The position numbers were made by a program, and so were the translations under genes. A stretch of DNA of 52,119 bases from Desulfuromonas sp. (GTDB taxonomy: Bacteria > Desulfobacterota > Desulfuromonadia > Desulfuromonadales > Geopsychrobacteraceae), in the NCBI GenBank assembly GCA_002869695.1, contig PKUD01000014.1:1-52119 (forward strand). The letters run 5' to 3'. Below the pieces are notes generated by a model. The model saw only the letters and a list, made by a program, of their open reading frames with translations. It did not search any database and was not told the origin of the DNA. Positions 36,130 to 45,012 of the stretch are shown in pieces; position 1 is the first letter of the stretch; each line of letters starts with the position of its first letter.

Positions 36130-38202
36130 ATGGGCAAGTACGACACGACAATGTTGAGAAATCTCGGAATTGTGGCGCACAACAGTGCCGGTAAGACCTC
36201 TCTGGTTGAGGCGATCCTGTTTAATACCGGGATGACCAGCAGCCTGGGCAAGGTTGATAACGGCACGTCCTCAATGGACTTTGAGGAGGAAGAAATCAAG
36301 CGGGGAATCACCCTGAGCGCCAGTCTGAACCACTGTACCTGGCAGAAGCACAGCCTGCATATAGTCGATACTCCCGGGGTCAGCAACTTTCTGCATGATA
36401 CCCGGCGCTGCCTGCGGGTTCTGGGCGGTGCAGTCGTGATCGTGTCCGCCATCTCCGGAACCAAGTCCCAGACCAAGCAGATCTGGGATTGGTGCGACGA
36501 ATTCGAAATCCCGCGGATCGCATTTGTCAACAAGATGGACAAGGAACGCGCCGATTTTCTCAAGGCCGTTGACGATATGGAAAAATCCCTGGGTGCCAGG
36601 GCGGTGATCGTGACCTTTCCGATCGGTGCTGAAGAGAACTTCAAGGGCACGATCGATCTGTTGACGATGAAGGCGCGCATCTACAAATTTGATGAAAAAG
36701 GCACCTACGACGAGGTCGACATCCCGGCTGAACTGCTTGATGAGGCCCAACAACTGCGTGAGCAGATGGTCGAGGCAATTGCCGAATCCGATGACGAGCT
36801 GATGGAAAAATACCTGGAAGGTGAGGAACTGACCCAGGAAGAGCTGCTCAAGGGGCTACGCGAAGGGACCCTGACCAAAGTGTTTACACCGGTATTCTGC
36901 GGCAGCGCCCTGGCCAACATTGGTGTCCGCCAGTTGCTCGACTACATTGTCGCCTGTCTGCCGTCGCCGGTCGACAAGGGTGCCCAGACCGGAGTCAATG
37001 ACAAGGATGAGCCGGAAGAGCGTCAACCGAAAGAGGACGAACCCTTCTCGGCAATGGTTTTCAAGACAATAAACGATCCTTATGCCGGCAAACTGTCCCT
37101 GTTCCGCGTCTATTCCGGAACCCTGACCCCGGATATGACGGTCTATAACCCCAATAAAAGGGAGAAAGAGCGGATCGGCAGTATCCTCGAGCTGGAAGGG
37201 AAAAAGCAGGTGTCTATCGATTCGGCGGTTGCCGGGGATATCGTCGCTGTGCCTAAGTTCAAGTACACAGCGACAGGTGATACGCTCTGCGATCTGAAAA
37301 AACAGATCATGTACGAACCGATTACGCCGCTCAAGCCGGTTATCTCTTTTGCCCTCGAGGCGAAGAAAAAGGGAGAGGAGGATAAGATCTATACCGGTCT
37401 GCAACGCCTGATGGAGGAGGATCCGGCACTCAGTATCTCCCGCGATGACGATACTCATGAGATGGTCCTTTCTGGCATGGGCCAGGTTCATCTTGAAGTC
37501 GCTGTCGAAAGACTGTCCCGCAAGTATGGTGCAGAGGTCGTGTTAAAGGAGCCCAAGGTTCCCTATCGCGAGGCGATTCGCGGCAGTACAAAGGTTCAGG
37601 GAAAATACAAGAAACAATCGGGTGGTCGCGGCCAGTTCGGCGATGTCTGGGTCGAGGTCAAGCCTCTTCCCCGGGGCAGCGGATATGAGTTTGTCGACAA
37701 TATCGTCGGCGGTGTGGTCCCGCGCAACTATATCCCGGCCGTCGACAAGGGGATTCAGGAAGCGATGAAAAACGGTCCCCTGACCAAGAGCCAGGTGGTT
37801 GATGTCCAGATTACCCTTTACGACGGCTCCTATCATTCCGTCGACTCCTCGGAGATGGCGTTCAAGGTTGCCGGTTCGATGGCGTTCAAAAAAGCGATGG
37901 AAGCGTGTCAGCCGATTCTGCTGGAACCGGTCATGGCGATGGAGATTACCGTTCCCGATGATTGCATGGGGGACGTTATCGGCGATCTGAACTCACGCCG
38001 GGGCAAGGTTGTCGGGGTTGAGCCTCAGGCCAACAGCCAGGTGATCAGTGCCGAAGTGCCGATGGCGGAAGTGCTCCGCTACGCTCCGGAACTGCGCTCA
38101 ATGACATCCGATCGTGGTATGTTCTCCATGGAGTTCAGTAAGTATGAAGAAGTTCCATCCCACCAGACAGCCAAAATTCTGGCAGATCTGGGCAGGGAAT
38201 AA
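36130..38202 (+). CDS. Elongation factor G-like GTPase (EF-G2 type)
   Basis: This 690-residue five-domain translational GTPase has a P-loop AHNSAGKTSL instead of the AHIDAGKTT of canonical EF-G, marking the EF-G2/FusA-like branch. Other GTPase motifs are DTPGVSNF and NKMDKERADF. Domain IV (GGRGQFGDVWVEVKP) and the C-terminal domain V are complete. ATG 36130 follows AAAAGGAGCGATC; the frame is open to 36067 without another good start. It is not in a ribosomal-protein operon but in the cofactor run, supporting an accessory role beside the main EF-G, such as recycling or a stress form. Confidence 0.92.
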   Translation: MGKYDTTMLRNLGIVAHNSAGKTSLVEAILFNTGMTSSLGKVDNGTSSMDFEEEEIKRGITLSASLNHCTWQKHSLHIVDTPGVSNFLHDTRRCLRVLGGAVVIVSAISGTKSQTKQIWDWCDEFEIPRIAFVNKMDKERADFLKAVDDMEKSLGARAVIVTFPIGAEENFKGTIDLLTMKARIYKFDEKGTYDEVDIPAELLDEAQQLREQMVEAIAESDDELMEKYLEGEELTQEELLKGLREGTLTKVFTPVFCGSALANIGVRQLLDYIVACLPSPVDKGAQTGVNDKDEPEERQPKEDEPFSAMVFKTINDPYAGKLSLFRVYSGTLTPDMTVYNPNKREKERIGSILELEGKKQVSIDSAVAGDIVAVPKFKYTATGDTLCDLKKQIMYEPITPLKPVISFALEAKKKGEEDKIYTGLQRLMEEDPALSISRDDDTHEMVLSGMGQVHLEVAVERLSRKYGAEVVLKEPKVPYREAIRGSTKVQGKYKKQSGGRGQFGDVWVEVKPLPRGSGYEFVDNIVGGVVPRNYIPAVDKGIQEAMKNGPLTKSQVVDVQITLYDGSYHSVDSSEMAFKVAGSMAFKKAMEACQPILLEPVMAMEITVPDDCMGDVIGDLNSRRGKVVGVEPQANSQVISAEVPMAEVLRYAPELRSMTSDRGMFSMEFSKYEEVPSHQTAKILADLGRE

Positions 38203-38255
38203 TCTACGTGTCCAATGGACATGATTGACGTTGTGGTTGACGAAGGAGGAGTTTT

Positions 38256-39500
38256 ATGAGCAGGGACGATCTTTTTGATGACGATCCCCCGGAAGAGAAG
38301 AGTGCCCCAGAAAAACCTGATGTCGCAGAAGACGCTGATGAGGAATTCTTCTTTGAAATAACCGATGACGACTCGGGCACCGATGAGTCGCCGGCAGAAC
38401 AGCCTGTTGCAGGTGAACCGCTTGTGGATGAGTCGATGGTCGAAGAACCGTCGCTTGAAATGAGAAAAACCACAGGTGGATCAAGCCAACGGATTCTTAT
38501 GCTTCTGCTCCTTCTGGTTGTGCTTATTGCTGCCGGTTATTTCTTCATGGGTGATCTGCTGCTGCCTCCTGCGCCAGAACCAGCTATCACGGTGAAAACA
38601 TCTCAACCCCAGAAGATGAAGATACCTCAGCGGAAACAGGTTGAACAGGAGCAGCAGGCCGTCAAAGAGGTCGTGATGCCAGCAGAACGGGTCGCAGAGG
38701 AAAATGCGCCTGTCCCACCGGAGAAAGCGGTCAGTGATGCTACGGTGGCGGGGTCTTCTCCGGTTGACAACACAGAGCCGCTTGCTGCAGCCACAGAGGC
38801 ATCTGGTCAGCAGGAGGAGGGGGAGGTAGCGGCCGATTCGGCTGAACCGGCTGAGGTTGCCCAAGCTGAACCGGTGGCAGAGACGTCTGAACCGGTAGCA
38901 GAGACGTCTGAACCGATTGCAGAAAAGTCTGAACCGATTGCAGAAAAGTCTGAACCGATTGCAGAAAAGTCTGAACCGATGGCTGGAGAGGCACCAGCCG
39001 TCGCTGTTTCAACGAGCGAGAAACCGCCTGCGCCAGTAGCTCCAGCTGCCTCTGATTATGTTCTGCAGGTCGGCGCTTTTGTGGTTGACAGCAACCTGGA
39101 AATTACTCTGGACAAGGTCAAAAAACTTGGTTTTGACCCGGTTGTTCTCGAGAGGAGAAAGTCCACGACAATGACGCGGTTGCGGGTGGGTGCCTACCCG
39201 GAACCTGTCGCCAGGGAAAAGCTGCAGGAGTTGCAGCAACTGATCGCTTCAGCGTTCCTTCTGCATGAAGAGCAGCAGATGGTTCTCTATGCAGGCTCTT
39301 ACTACAATGTCAATCGGGCCCGTTCCATGGCGGATAAGTTGTTTCAGCATGACATTCGGATCGAGGAGGAGCCTGTCGAAATCCAGGTGCCGATGAAGAT
39401 CGTTCGCTTTGGAAAATTTCATGACTCGGCTGCGGCCTCTGTGGTCGCCGGTCAGGCTAAAAAATCCGGGTTGGATGTCCTTGTTGTCAAGCGGAACTAG
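38256..39500 (+). CDS. SPOR-domain membrane protein with heptapeptide repeats
   Basis: This 414-residue protein has an acidic cytoplasmic N-terminus (about 1-75), one TM (about 82-102), a long Glu/Pro/Ala-rich periplasmic linker and two SPOR-like regions. One starts at DYVLQVGAFV (about 267), and a second, degenerate one at QQMVLYAGSYYNVNRA. SPOR domains bind denuded septal glycan. The linker holds a 21-bp tandem repeat encoding SEPxAEx (positions 38865-38984). It likely acts in division or cell-wall remodelling (inference). AGGAGG stands about eight bases ahead of the ATG. It is followed by an unknown gene. Confidence 0.85.
   Translation: MSRDDLFDDDPPEEKSAPEKPDVAEDADEEFFFEITDDDSGTDESPAEQPVAGEPLVDESMVEEPSLEMRKTTGGSSQRILMLLLLLVVLIAAGYFFMGDLLLPPAPEPAITVKTSQPQKMKIPQRKQVEQEQQAVKEVVMPAERVAEENAPVPPEKAVSDATVAGSSPVDNTEPLAAATEASGQQEEGEVAADSAEPAEVAQAEPVAETSEPVAETSEPIAEKSEPIAEKSEPIAEKSEPMAGEAPAVAVSTSEKPPAPVAPAASDYVLQVGAFVVDSNLEITLDKVKKLGFDPVVLERRKSTTMTRLRVGAYPEPVAREKLQELQQLIASAFLLHEEQQMVLYAGSYYNVNRARSMADKLFQHDIRIEEEPVEIQVPMKIVRFGKFHDSAAASVVAGQAKKSGLDVLVVKRN
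38865..38984 (+). repeat. 21-bp in-frame tandem repeat in the SPOR protein gene
   Basis: Five full 21-bp units start at 38865, 38886, 38907, 38928 and 38949, and a diverging sixth starts at 38970. Units 3-5 are nearly identical (TCTGAACCGATTGCAGAAAAG), so copy number probably varies between strains. Each unit encodes SEPxAEx. Confidence 0.9.
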
Positions 39501-39545
39501 CCGCTGTTCCGGTTGTCGCCGGTAGCAACGACATGGAGTGAGTGT

Positions 39546-40607
39546 TTGACAGAAGACAAGAATAGCGGAAAAAAAATTCAGGTCAGGGTGCCGGCGGAGG
39601 TGGCCAGAATCATGAAGCAATGGGGCGGCCGCGAGATGAAACTTGCGGCCGCCCGTGGTGCCCTGCCGATGTCCGGACCGCATCTGGTCACCGTCCTCTT
39701 TGTTTTTTGCTACGGGCAGGACGAAGAGCTGAAAAGTGAAGCACTGAAGACCCTCAGGGAGCTTTCTCCGCAGATATTGACATCGGCGATCAAGCAAGCG
39801 GATGTCATTCCGGAAGTCCTTGACATGATAGCCAGGATCCGCCACCGGGATCCCAAGGTCATGCAGCCGCTGTTGACCAGTCGCAACCTACCCCTGAAGA
39901 CTCTATTATTCCTCGCTGAACGGGTTTCCGGAGAAACGCTGGAAATCATCGCCGCCAATGAGCAGGCAATGCTGAAAGCGCCCGCCCTGAAGACAATGAT
40001 TATCAACAATCCGCATGCCGAGAAGGGCCTTAAAGCTAAACTTGGCTGGTCTCCGGAGCCAGTCGTTGAGTCTAGGCAGCAGCCGGAACAGGTCGTTCTG
40101 GAGCAGGGTCAGGCCCGGCCTGCGGCAGAGACAAGCCAGGAAGATGACGCGTTCTGCGAAGAGGGCGAATTCTCCGATTTTGAGGATGACGATCTGTCCA
40201 AGTACCAGAAACTGCTGGAAATGCCGGTCTCGGAAAAGATCAAGATGGCAATGACCGGGGACAAGGAATGGCGGACCCTGCTGCTGCGTGAATCAAATAA
40301 ACTGGTGACTTCGGCGGTTCTGAAAAATCCCCGGATCTCAGAAAGTGAAGTGATTATGGTCGCCAAGAATCGTGCATCCAGCGATGATATGATACGTATC
40401 ATTCTGCTCAACAAGGAATGGGTCAAGCATTACGAAATCAAAAAAGCGCTTGCGGTCCATCCTCGGACTCCGCTGCAGAAAGCGATGCGGTTTATGGGGT
40501 TCTTATCGGAAAAGGATCTCAAGGATATTTCCCGTAGCAAACAGGTCCCGCAGGCTATTGCCACCAATGCCCGCAGGCTGCTTGCCGCCAAGAGCAGGAA
40601 TCGCTAA
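39546..40607 (+). CDS. Unknown cytosolic protein with helical repeat character
   Basis: I do not recognise this 353-residue protein. There is no signal peptide or membrane segment. Two mostly helical halves (about 1-160 and 200-350) resemble HEAT-like repeats, with stretches such as LKTLRELSPQILTSAIKQADVIPEVLDMIARI. They are joined by a Gln-rich then acidic linker (about 165-210). The second half ends in basic residues (ATNARRLLAAKSRNR). TTG 39546 is chosen because GGAGTGAG precedes it; the frame is open from TTG 39513. It lies between the SPOR gene and mogA. No enzymatic motif is visible. Confidence 0.75.
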   Translation: MTEDKNSGKKIQVRVPAEVARIMKQWGGREMKLAAARGALPMSGPHLVTVLFVFCYGQDEELKSEALKTLRELSPQILTSAIKQADVIPEVLDMIARIRHRDPKVMQPLLTSRNLPLKTLLFLAERVSGETLEIIAANEQAMLKAPALKTMIINNPHAEKGLKAKLGWSPEPVVESRQQPEQVVLEQGQARPAAETSQEDDAFCEEGEFSDFEDDDLSKYQKLLEMPVSEKIKMAMTGDKEWRTLLLRESNKLVTSAVLKNPRISESEVIMVAKNRASSDDMIRIILLNKEWVKHYEIKKALAVHPRTPLQKAMRFMGFLSEKDLKDISRSKQVPQAIATNARRLLAAKSRNR

Positions 40608-40626
40608 ACGTTTCAGAAGGAATTTT

Positions 40627-41121
40627 ATGGCAGATCAATTCCGGATCGGCGTTCTGACGCTGTCCGATAAAGGTGTCCGTGGCGAAAGGGAGGACCAGAG
40701 CGGGCCGTTGGCTGCTGAGCTGGTCGCTCCTCTTGGGGAAATTTCCTGTTACCAGGTGCTCCCGGACGAACAGGAACAAATTGCGGAGATTCTCCGGAAT
40801 TGGTCGGACCACGAAAAGCTTAATCTTATCCTGACCACGGGTGGGACGGGTCTGTCTCCGCGCGACCGCACTCCGCAGGCCACCGAATCTGTTCTCGACT
40901 ATCAGATTCCAGGCATGGCCGAGGCGATGCGCGCAGTCAGCCTGCAGAAGACCCCGCATGCAATGTTATCGCGTGCCCTAGTCGGTGTTCGTGGCACGAC
41001 CTTAATCATCAATCTTCCCGGCAGCCCGAAAGGCGTCAGGGAGAATATTCAGGCCCTGTTGCCGGCCCTGCCGCACGCCCTCGCCAAATTGCTCGGTGAT
41101 CCGTCCGATTGCGCGACCTGA
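40627..41121 (+). CDS. mogA: Molybdopterin adenylyltransferase (MogA/MoaB family)
   Basis: This 164-residue MPT-binding-fold enzyme activates molybdopterin by adenylylation before molybdenum insertion. The conserved loops are LTTGGTGLSPRDRTP (about 75-89) and NLPGSPKGVRE (about 137-147). The N-terminal GVLTLSDKGVRGEREDQSG is also typical. AGAAGG lies upstream of the ATG. It is the last gene of the cofactor run. No other molybdenum-cofactor genes are present in the window. Confidence 0.93.
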   Translation: MADQFRIGVLTLSDKGVRGEREDQSGPLAAELVAPLGEISCYQVLPDEQEQIAEILRNWSDHEKLNLILTTGGTGLSPRDRTPQATESVLDYQIPGMAEAMRAVSLQKTPHAMLSRALVGVRGTTLIINLPGSPKGVRENIQALLPALPHALAKLLGDPSDCAT

Positions 41122-41333
41122 TTATTCTTCCGGTTTTCGGAAATTTGCTATACTTTAAGCGGTCCTGGGCTGCAGGATATGCTGCCAAAAAGATTGTGAT
41201 TTTGAGATACTTTCAATGCATGGGGCAGGATCCTGGATTGGGATTTCTGGTTGAGTTAAAGCGCTGCCCGGTTGGTCGGCTTAGACCAATCTGGAACATG
41301 TCAGACAGACGATGCAGATGACAAGGCAAAACT

Positions 41334-42104
41334 ATGAAGGATGCGCAAACACCCGGATCGGCGGGACTGAATAACTTTGGCCGGGTCGTCAAAATTCTGC
41401 TGGTAGATGATGTCGAACTTTTCCTGGAGCTGGAAAAAACCTTTTTCAGGCGGGATGATGTTGATTTGCTGGTGTCCGGAAACGGTGAACAGGCCTTGAG
41501 TATCATCGCTGATGAAAAGCCTGATCTGGTCTTTCTCGACCTGCACATGCCGGGAATTAACGGAGATGAGGTTTGCCGCAGGATCAAACAGTCCGATCAG
41601 CAGAGTCTACCGGTGGTTATGGTGATCCAGCAGGGCAGCGCCGAAGACGAGCAACTGTGTCGCGATGCCGGCTGCGATGATATCCTCTACAAGCCAGTAC
41701 GGCGGCAGGATTTTATCGCTGCCGCGGGAAGAAATCTCGCAATCAGGGAGCGGATTCTGCCGCGGATTGATGCGAGCCTGAGAATAAGCTTTGGACTGCA
41801 GCCGAAGAAATATCTGGAAAATTTCACAGTTAATTTAAGCGAGGGCGGGGTCTTTATTGCCACGGGTGCGATTTTGACTGTGGAGACACTGCTGAATGTC
41901 GAATTTCAGTTGCCGGGGCGGAATGAGGCGATCAAAAGTGCCGCCCGGGTGATCTGGGTCAATCATCCCGACTGGATGAGGCGCCCGAAGCTGCCGGTCG
42001 GGATGGGTGTCGAATTTGTCGAACCAGATCCGGAACAGCTGGAACTGCTGCACCTGTTTGTTGGGCAACACCATCCTTCCCCCTTGTCGCCAGATCAGCG
42101 ATAA
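41334..42104 (+). CDS. Response regulator with REC and PilZ domains
   Basis: This 256-residue cytosolic protein has a receiver domain (about 18-138) with the acidic pair in LLVDDVE, phosphoacceptor Asp in VFLDLHMPG and Lys in YKPVRR. A PilZ-type domain follows (about 145-240) with NLSEGGVFI, but the Arg-rich RxxxR c-di-GMP motif is not clear (RIDASLRISFG), so nucleotide binding is uncertain. There is no cognate kinase next to it. It probably links phosphorelay and c-di-GMP control of motility or surface behaviour (inference). Confidence 0.88.
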   Translation: MKDAQTPGSAGLNNFGRVVKILLVDDVELFLELEKTFFRRDDVDLLVSGNGEQALSIIADEKPDLVFLDLHMPGINGDEVCRRIKQSDQQSLPVVMVIQQGSAEDEQLCRDAGCDDILYKPVRRQDFIAAAGRNLAIRERILPRIDASLRISFGLQPKKYLENFTVNLSEGGVFIATGAILTVETLLNVEFQLPGRNEAIKSAARVIWVNHPDWMRRPKLPVGMGVEFVEPDPEQLELLHLFVGQHHPSPLSPDQR

Positions 42105-42562
42105 AGGTATTTTCGCCTCGTTTCCATCGCCCGCTTTCTGTCATGTTACCGAATGGAAACGCCCGTCGATGCGATATTCCCGCGCAGCCCTCCTGTTCTC
42201 CCCGTAGGAAAAAATGATCGATGTAATGTATTTTCAGCTGAGTTAGTCCCGCCTGTTGCTTTTTGGTAACGATGGGCCCTTGGAAATGGGTGGAATCGGT
42301 AACATGCTGTGCTGAATCGTCTACTCTCCGTTCAGCTTGAATTCCCTTCTGCGATAAAAACAAACGCCACTTCAGAAGGATAGACCATCGTCCGGCTGTT
42401 TGGCATGCAACTGGCAAATAAGACCAAGAAGGTCGGAATTGTTGGATGTTTTGACCTGCTACAATTGTTATTACAATGCCTTGATTTCTTTATTCTGTCA
42501 TGTAGGCTTTTTTTACCTTGGTCATGCGTAGTCAAATTCATCCTTACTCTGGGAGGTAGTCC
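42105..42562. other. Intergenic region upstream of the octaheme cytochrome gene
   Basis: This stretch of 458 bp contains the sigma-54-like promoter at 42401-42416 and GGGAGG just before the cytochrome ATG. I found no gene or recognisable riboswitch here. Open frames on the minus strand look like chance. Confidence 0.45.
42401..42416 (+). promoter_or_regulatory. Sigma-54-like (-24/-12) promoter of the octaheme cytochrome gene
   Basis: TGGCATG (42401-42407) and TGGCA (42412-42416) place GG and GC exactly ten bases apart, as required for sigma-54. One base of the -12 TTGC differs. The cytochrome ATG is about 135 bp beyond the predicted start point. Confidence 0.5.
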
Positions 42563-44167
42563 ATGAAGAAAAGTATGTTTTATCCGGTTCTGATGTCGGT
42601 GTTTTTAGCGATGTTGTTCTGTACCGGCAGTGTTTATGCTGCAGCTTCCATCGACAAGAATACCAAGCGTTGTATCACCTGCCACAAAGCCAAAGGCATG
42701 GCACCCAAGATGATCGAGCAGTGGGAAAACTCCAAACATGCCGAGAACGGCATCGGTTGTCTTTCCTGCCACCAGGCGGAAAAGGATGACTTTGATGCTT
42801 TTGAGCATAACGGTTTTACCGTAGGTCTCTATCCAACGCCAAAGGACTGCTCACAATGTCACCAGGAAGAGGTGACAGAGCACACCAAGTCGAAGCATGC
42901 CTATCAATTCTGGCTCTATGCTCCAGCTGACCGGGCAATCTTCGAGCCGATCGTCGGCACCAAGCAGGGTTGCGAGGCCTGCCACAATATTTCCAACCAG
43001 TGGCCGGACGGCTCGGTTGGCGAGTGTGATGCCTGTCATCCAAAGCACAGTTTCTCCATCGAAGTTGCCCGTACCCCGCAAACCTGTGGTGAGTGTCATC
43101 TTGGTCCGGATCATCCGCATATTGAAATCTACAATGAGTCAAAGCACGGCAACATCTATGCTGCTCAGGGTGACAAGTGGGATCTCTCCTATCGTTCAGA
43201 GGAGCACAAGAACGTTCCTATCGAAGCTCCGGTCTGCACCACCTGCCACATGGATGCCGTAGCCGGTATGGAGTCGACTCACAACGTTTCAGAACGGCTC
43301 TCCTGGGAGTCCCAGGCTCCCTGGTCTTATCGTACCATCTGGTTCGAAGAGGAGTTGGGTAGCTGGGAAGAGAAGAACGATCGCATGCAGAAGGTCTGCC
43401 TGAACTGCCACGCACCCTCTTTCATCAAAGATCACTTCCTTGCGTTTGATCTGGTCAATCTGCAGTACAACGAGATCCGTCGAGAATTCCTCAAGTGGAT
43501 CAACCTGTATATGGAAAAGGGCCTGATCAAGCCGCTCAAGGAAACCTTCAATGATGGCAAGGAGCGTCCTCAGTCGCAGAAGGTGATCAACGCCGGTTGG
43601 TATACCACAGCATCTCACCTGATGTATAACGGCTGGCACCATGAAGGGCGTCGTTTCCGTCACGGTTCTGCCATGGGTGGTGCTGATTATGTTCAGTGGC
43701 ATGGCATCTGGGAACTGCAGCACGATATTCAGGAAATGATAGCATGGGGAGCCGAACATGGCGTCGAGGAAGCCAAGAAGATTTACGAAGCTGATACCCC
43801 GGCCAAGTTCTTCCCCTACAAACTCTATGACTTCCCGGGTGGTATCTACGGTATCGCAACCAAGGAGCAGCAGGATGTGCCGACCGTACAGAAGTACATC
43901 CCCGACTACTGGGAGAAGGTCAAAGCCAACGTCGAGCAGGCATACAAGAAGGGATTCCTCTCCAAGGATGCTTGGGATCGCTGGATGGAGCGTTATACCA
44001 ACAAGGACCATTACGATGGCACCAAGTATGGTTCCCATCCCCTTTACGGTCCTTATGATGAGCGCAAGGTCAAGGAGTTGAATCTCAAAGATCCGAATTC
44101 GCCCCTGAGCCAGGCGATCAAAATCGGTCTGCCGTCTCCGGCGCCTGCAGAAGAGAAGATCAAGTAA
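42563..44167 (+). CDS. Octaheme c-type cytochrome, hydroxylamine oxidoreductase (HAO) family
   Basis: This 534-residue secreted multihaem protein has a signal peptide (about 1-27) and eight CxxCH haem c sites (CITCH at 37-41, CLSCH at 66-70, CSQCH at 96-100, then CEACH, CDACH, CGECH, CTTCH and CLNCH at 279-283). The haem-free C-terminal half has long helices, as in HAO. HAO relatives in non-nitrifiers reduce nitrite or act on hydroxylamine. Whether a Tyr crosslinks haem 4 (the P460 mark of oxidising enzymes) cannot be told by eye. There is no C-terminal TM and no adjacent quinol oxidase, so its electron partner is encoded elsewhere. GGGAGG precedes the ATG. Confidence 0.9.
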   Translation: MKKSMFYPVLMSVFLAMLFCTGSVYAAASIDKNTKRCITCHKAKGMAPKMIEQWENSKHAENGIGCLSCHQAEKDDFDAFEHNGFTVGLYPTPKDCSQCHQEEVTEHTKSKHAYQFWLYAPADRAIFEPIVGTKQGCEACHNISNQWPDGSVGECDACHPKHSFSIEVARTPQTCGECHLGPDHPHIEIYNESKHGNIYAAQGDKWDLSYRSEEHKNVPIEAPVCTTCHMDAVAGMESTHNVSERLSWESQAPWSYRTIWFEEELGSWEEKNDRMQKVCLNCHAPSFIKDHFLAFDLVNLQYNEIRREFLKWINLYMEKGLIKPLKETFNDGKERPQSQKVINAGWYTTASHLMYNGWHHEGRRFRHGSAMGGADYVQWHGIWELQHDIQEMIAWGAEHGVEEAKKIYEADTPAKFFPYKLYDFPGGIYGIATKEQQDVPTVQKYIPDYWEKVKANVEQAYKKGFLSKDAWDRWMERYTNKDHYDGTKYGSHPLYGPYDERKVKELNLKDPNSPLSQAIKIGLPSPAPAEEKIK

Positions 44168-44180
44168 AGCTCCGTCTCAT

Positions 44181-44219
44181 GGACAAAAGCGGGAGGGCTT
44201 ATCCCTCCCGCTTTTGTCC
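44181..44219 (+). terminator. Terminator after the octaheme cytochrome gene
   Basis: A perfect 17-bp stem (44181-44197 with 44203-44219, CTTAT loop) contains AAAAGCGGGAGGG/CCCTCCCGCTTTT. The next gene starts 45 bp later. Confidence 0.8.
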
Positions 44220-44263
44220 CACTACACGCTCAGTCTGCATCTCATTATGGGAGTCCCGTTTCC

Positions 44264-44782
44264 ATGAAGATTAAGGTCCTGTTTTCTACACTGGTATTTT
44301 CCGCACTCATGATTCTGCCTCTGTCAGGGTACGCCTACAGTGAAAATATCGTTGCCAGCCTGGATGGCGAAAGTGTCACGGTCGATATTCTGACCACCTA
44401 TGTCGATGAGGTCGCTGGAAGCAATTACAAGCTGTGGTTGGATGACAAGGAAGGTCTGCGCAAACTGGCTGACTTCTATATTAATCGGACCCTGTTGCTC
44501 GAGTACGCGCGCGAGACGGTTGAGAAAAATGACGCGCTTGTCAGCAACCACAACGCCCGCAGTGTCGATGAGGATGTCATGTATCTGACCTCGTTACTGA
44601 AAAAAGAAGTCCATGACAAGGCTATGGTCACCCAGGATGACGTACACGCCTATATGACGGAGAGACAGTATGTCTCCGAAAAGCAGGCCCGGCAGGAATT
44701 GGAAAGTGACAGGAAAAATATTCTGATGACGCAACTGATTGAAAAGGTCCGACAGGGTCATGAGATCAGCTATTACTATTGA
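44264..44782 (+). CDS. Periplasmic SurA-N-like protein without PPIase domain
   Basis: This 172-residue secreted protein has a signal peptide (about 1-24) and then NIVASLDGESVTVDILTTYVDEVAG and LADFYINRTLLLEYARETVEK. These fit the N-terminal chaperone domain of SurA/PpiC-type proteins. The usual parvulin domain is absent, so it is chaperone-like only. It directly follows the octaheme cytochrome and has its own terminator. It could assist folding or haem loading of that cytochrome (inference). Confidence 0.7.
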   Translation: MKIKVLFSTLVFSALMILPLSGYAYSENIVASLDGESVTVDILTTYVDEVAGSNYKLWLDDKEGLRKLADFYINRTLLLEYARETVEKNDALVSNHNARSVDEDVMYLTSLLKKEVHDKAMVTQDDVHAYMTERQYVSEKQARQELESDRKNILMTQLIEKVRQGHEISYYY

Positions 44783-44799
44783 GTCGAACAAACATGCTG

Positions 44800-44835
44800 A
44801 AAAAGGCCGGGCGGTTCCTGCTGTCCGGTCTTTTT
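44800..44835 (+). terminator. Terminator after the SurA-N-like gene
   Basis: AAAAAGGCCGG (44800-44810) pairs with CCGGTCTTTTT (44825-44835), and a GTTTG follows the T-run. Confidence 0.85.
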
Positions 44836-45012
44836 GTTTGCGGTGAGTGGGATTTTATGGTCTGAGGTTGTCAGTTGGTTCCCGTGAGGATATGATCACA
44901 GCTGCGTTTATTTTTAAGCTGGGGAGTTGGACTGAACCGTCTCGCCAGAGCGTATCGGGAGACCTGACGGAACCCTGGTTTGTCAGGCTCAGCCTCGGAG
45001 AAGGAGTCTCGG

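Noticed and set aside
38865-38984. CRISPR array
   Set aside because: Direct repeats are contiguous, 21 bp, in frame and without spacers; they are coding tandem repeats.
41959-42417. Minus-strand gene between the REC-PilZ gene and the octaheme cytochrome
   Set aside because: It overlaps the 3' end of the REC-PilZ gene, has no ribosome binding site and no recognisable protein pattern.
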